A stretch of 6,803 nt of DNA from an uncultured Pirellulaceae bacterium (GTDB taxonomy: Bacteria > Planctomycetota > Planctomycetia > Pirellulales > Pirellulaceae). The position numbers and the translations under genes are program-made. The stretch is from contig CAMYKF010000048.1 in the NCBI GenBank assembly GCA_947258905.1, positions 1-6,803 of the forward strand, read 5' to 3'. Under the pieces are notes generated by a model, which saw only the letters and a program-made list of their open reading frames with translations, was not told the origin of the DNA and did no database searches. Below, in pieces: positions 5,632 through 6,803 of the stretch; the first letter of the stretch is position 1; each line of letters begins with the position of its first letter.

Positions 5632-6567
5632 ATGGTTATTTCGTCAAGAATTTTTTTCGGCGGTTTGGTGCTGTTGTTGATGGCGTTTCCATCGACCGGC
5701 CAGGCCGATCTGTTTGTGAGTGCCGCGGATGCAAATTCGGTGATGCGGTTTGATCGCAACACCGGTGCATTCCTCGACAACTTTGTTGCGCCGGGAGCTG
5801 GCGGTCTCGGCAATCCGCAGGGCATTGCTTTTGGCCCGGACGGCAACCTGTATGTCGCCAGTGAAACATCAAGCAATGTATTGCGTTTCAACGGCACAAC
5901 AGGTGCCTTTATTGATATTTTCGCCACTGTGTCCGGCATGAACTGGCCGGCGGAAATTAATTTCCGCGACAATTTCCTGTACGTCAGCGATTTTTCGTTC
6001 CCGGGCGGGCGAGTGTCGCGATTCAATGCCACCACGGGAGTCTTTGTCGATCATTTTGCGACGAACATTGCACGGCCGGATGGCCAGTCGTGGAATGCCA
6101 ATGGCGATCTGCTGGTCAGTGCCTTCGGCACCGATTCGATTCGCCGCTACGACGGATCAGGAAGTTATCTTGGCGACTTTGTGGGCGGCGCAGGAGCCGG
6201 AGGATTGGACGGACCGCTGGATAATTTAATCCTGCCCAACGGCAACCTGCTGGTCAGCAGTTTCAATAATTTTACAGTCAAGCACTATGATGCAGACGGC
6301 AATTTCCTCGGTGATGCGATCACGGGTTTGACGGGCGGACCACAGGGATTGACCATCGGCCCAGACGGAGACCTCTACGCGGGTGACTTTGGCAGGGGCC
6401 TGGTCAATCGATACGATATCAACACGTTTGCGTTCTTGGGAACGTTTGCCACGGCTCCCGGCACGAGAACGAACAATTTCGTATTCCGCGCTATTCCGGA
6501 ACCAGCCAGCGGTTGCCTGCTGGCCTGTCTTGCTGCCAGCCTGATCGTACGGCGGCGGCGTGCGTAA
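5632..6567 (+). CDS. PEP-CTERM-anchored NHL/SMP-30-like beta-propeller protein
   Basis: 311 residues, exported and probably cell-surface bound. The signal peptide covers about 1-25 (FFGGLVLLLMAFPSTGQA, cleavage before D26). The body is built of six repeats of the type V.RFD..TG.FLD.F, starting near residues 37, 83, 127, 169, 216 and 257, alternating with GPDGNLYVAS-type strands (69-78, 203-210, 243-250). This is the pattern of a six-bladed NHL or gluconolactonase-like propeller. The C-terminus is a classic PEP-CTERM tail: PEP at 289-291, a hydrophobic stretch GCLLACLAASLIV (294-306), then RRRRA. In known systems the exosortase/EpsH family cuts and processes such tails. No catalytic residues are recognised, so a binding or structural role is as likely as an enzymatic one. 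The ATG at 5632 follows GGAGGAG (5619-5625) at a 6-base spacing; in-frame GTG/ATG codons at 5605, 5608 and 5617 lie upstream of it or overlap it. Confidence 0.9.
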   Translation: MVISSRIFFGGLVLLLMAFPSTGQADLFVSAADANSVMRFDRNTGAFLDNFVAPGAGGLGNPQGIAFGPDGNLYVASETSSNVLRFNGTTGAFIDIFATVSGMNWPAEINFRDNFLYVSDFSFPGGRVSRFNATTGVFVDHFATNIARPDGQSWNANGDLLVSAFGTDSIRRYDGSGSYLGDFVGGAGAGGLDGPLDNLILPNGNLLVSSFNNFTVKHYDADGNFLGDAITGLTGGPQGLTIGPDGDLYAGDFGRGLVNRYDINTFAFLGTFATAPGTRTNNFVFRAIPEPASGCLLACLAASLIVRRRRA

Positions 6568-6585
6568 GAAGCTCAAGGATCACCG

Positions 6586-6803
6586 TCAGGCAGCACGGCG
6601 GCTCGGCAGCGGCATGCGTTTGCGAATACTGGCAATGTGCTTCGCAAATTGATCGGGAATCGAGCGGATCGGCCTGGGCCAGATCACTTCATCCCGGAAG
6701 GTCCCGCCGAACAGACCATCGGGCTCAAAGTAATTGAATGCGATGCCGTGCGTGTTTTGCCAGTATCCGTAGATCGGCGCCTCGTGACGCGCGGCCGGCA
6801 TCA
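6586..6803 (-). CDS. C-terminal part of an unidentified protein (runs off the right edge)
   Basis: At least 71 codons are open to the window edge, ending at TGA 6586-6588. The visible sequence is rich in aromatic residues and Pro (YGYWQNTHGIAFNYFEPDG, then GGTFRDEVIWPRPIRSIP) and finishes with a basic helix-like tail (HIASIRKRMPLPSRR). A Met codon at 6799-6801 could be an internal Met or a start, but no upstream sequence is available to judge. It looks like true protein sequence rather than a shadow frame, because nothing else codes here and composition is balanced. I do not recognise the family. It converges on the propeller gene with an 18-bp gap and no visible terminator between them. Confidence 0.5.
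   Translation of the reverse strand, partial: MPAARHEAPIYGYWQNTHGIAFNYFEPDGLFGGTFRDEVIWPRPIRSIPDQFAKHIASIRKRMPLPSRRAA

Overview
The window is about 57% G+C by eye and looks like a planctomycete chromosome, probably of the Pirellulaceae type. The grounds are a PEP-CTERM sorting signal on a secreted beta-propeller, a secreted His/Gly-rich protein ending in alternating aromatic residues, an isolated AraC regulator between secreted-protein genes, and intergenic DNA made of short degenerate tandem repeats. The taxonomic call is an inference; there is no rRNA or other phylogenetic marker here.

Layout. Positions 1-183 are non-coding and hold two tandem arrays (four 16-bp units, then four 7-bp units). 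Positions 184-3409 are a tight minus-strand operon read from right to left: pseB (UDP-GlcNAc 4,6-dehydratase/5-epimerase), pseC (PLP aminotransferase) and a PseG-like protein. The pseB-pseC gap is 8 bp, and pseC overlaps the third gene by one base. Positions 3410-3773 are a divergent intergenic region with a good candidate sigma-54 promoter facing right. Positions 3774-4415 encode a secreted His/Gly-rich protein, closed by a strong intrinsic terminator (4447-4482). Positions 4656-5564 encode an AraC-family regulator with a probable TTG start. Positions 5632-6567 encode a PEP-CTERM-anchored six-repeat propeller protein. A gene on the minus strand enters from the right edge and ends at 6586, 18 bp from the propeller gene.

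How the genes work together. PseB and PseC carry out the first two committed steps from UDP-GlcNAc towards pseudaminic acid or a related 2,4-diamino-2,4,6-trideoxy sugar. A third gene in that position would normally be PseH or PseG. Here it has the overall PseG (GT-B-like hydrolase) pattern, but the catalytic His and the glycine-rich nucleotide-binding loops are replaced. This is the most interesting observation in the window: either the pathway is rewired or the protein has a new role. The rest of the pathway (acetyltransferase PseH, synthase PseI, cytidylyltransferase PseF) is not in the window and may lie beyond position 1. The right half codes for envelope or secreted proteins and a regulator, with no visible functional link to the sugar operon beyond both serving the cell surface.
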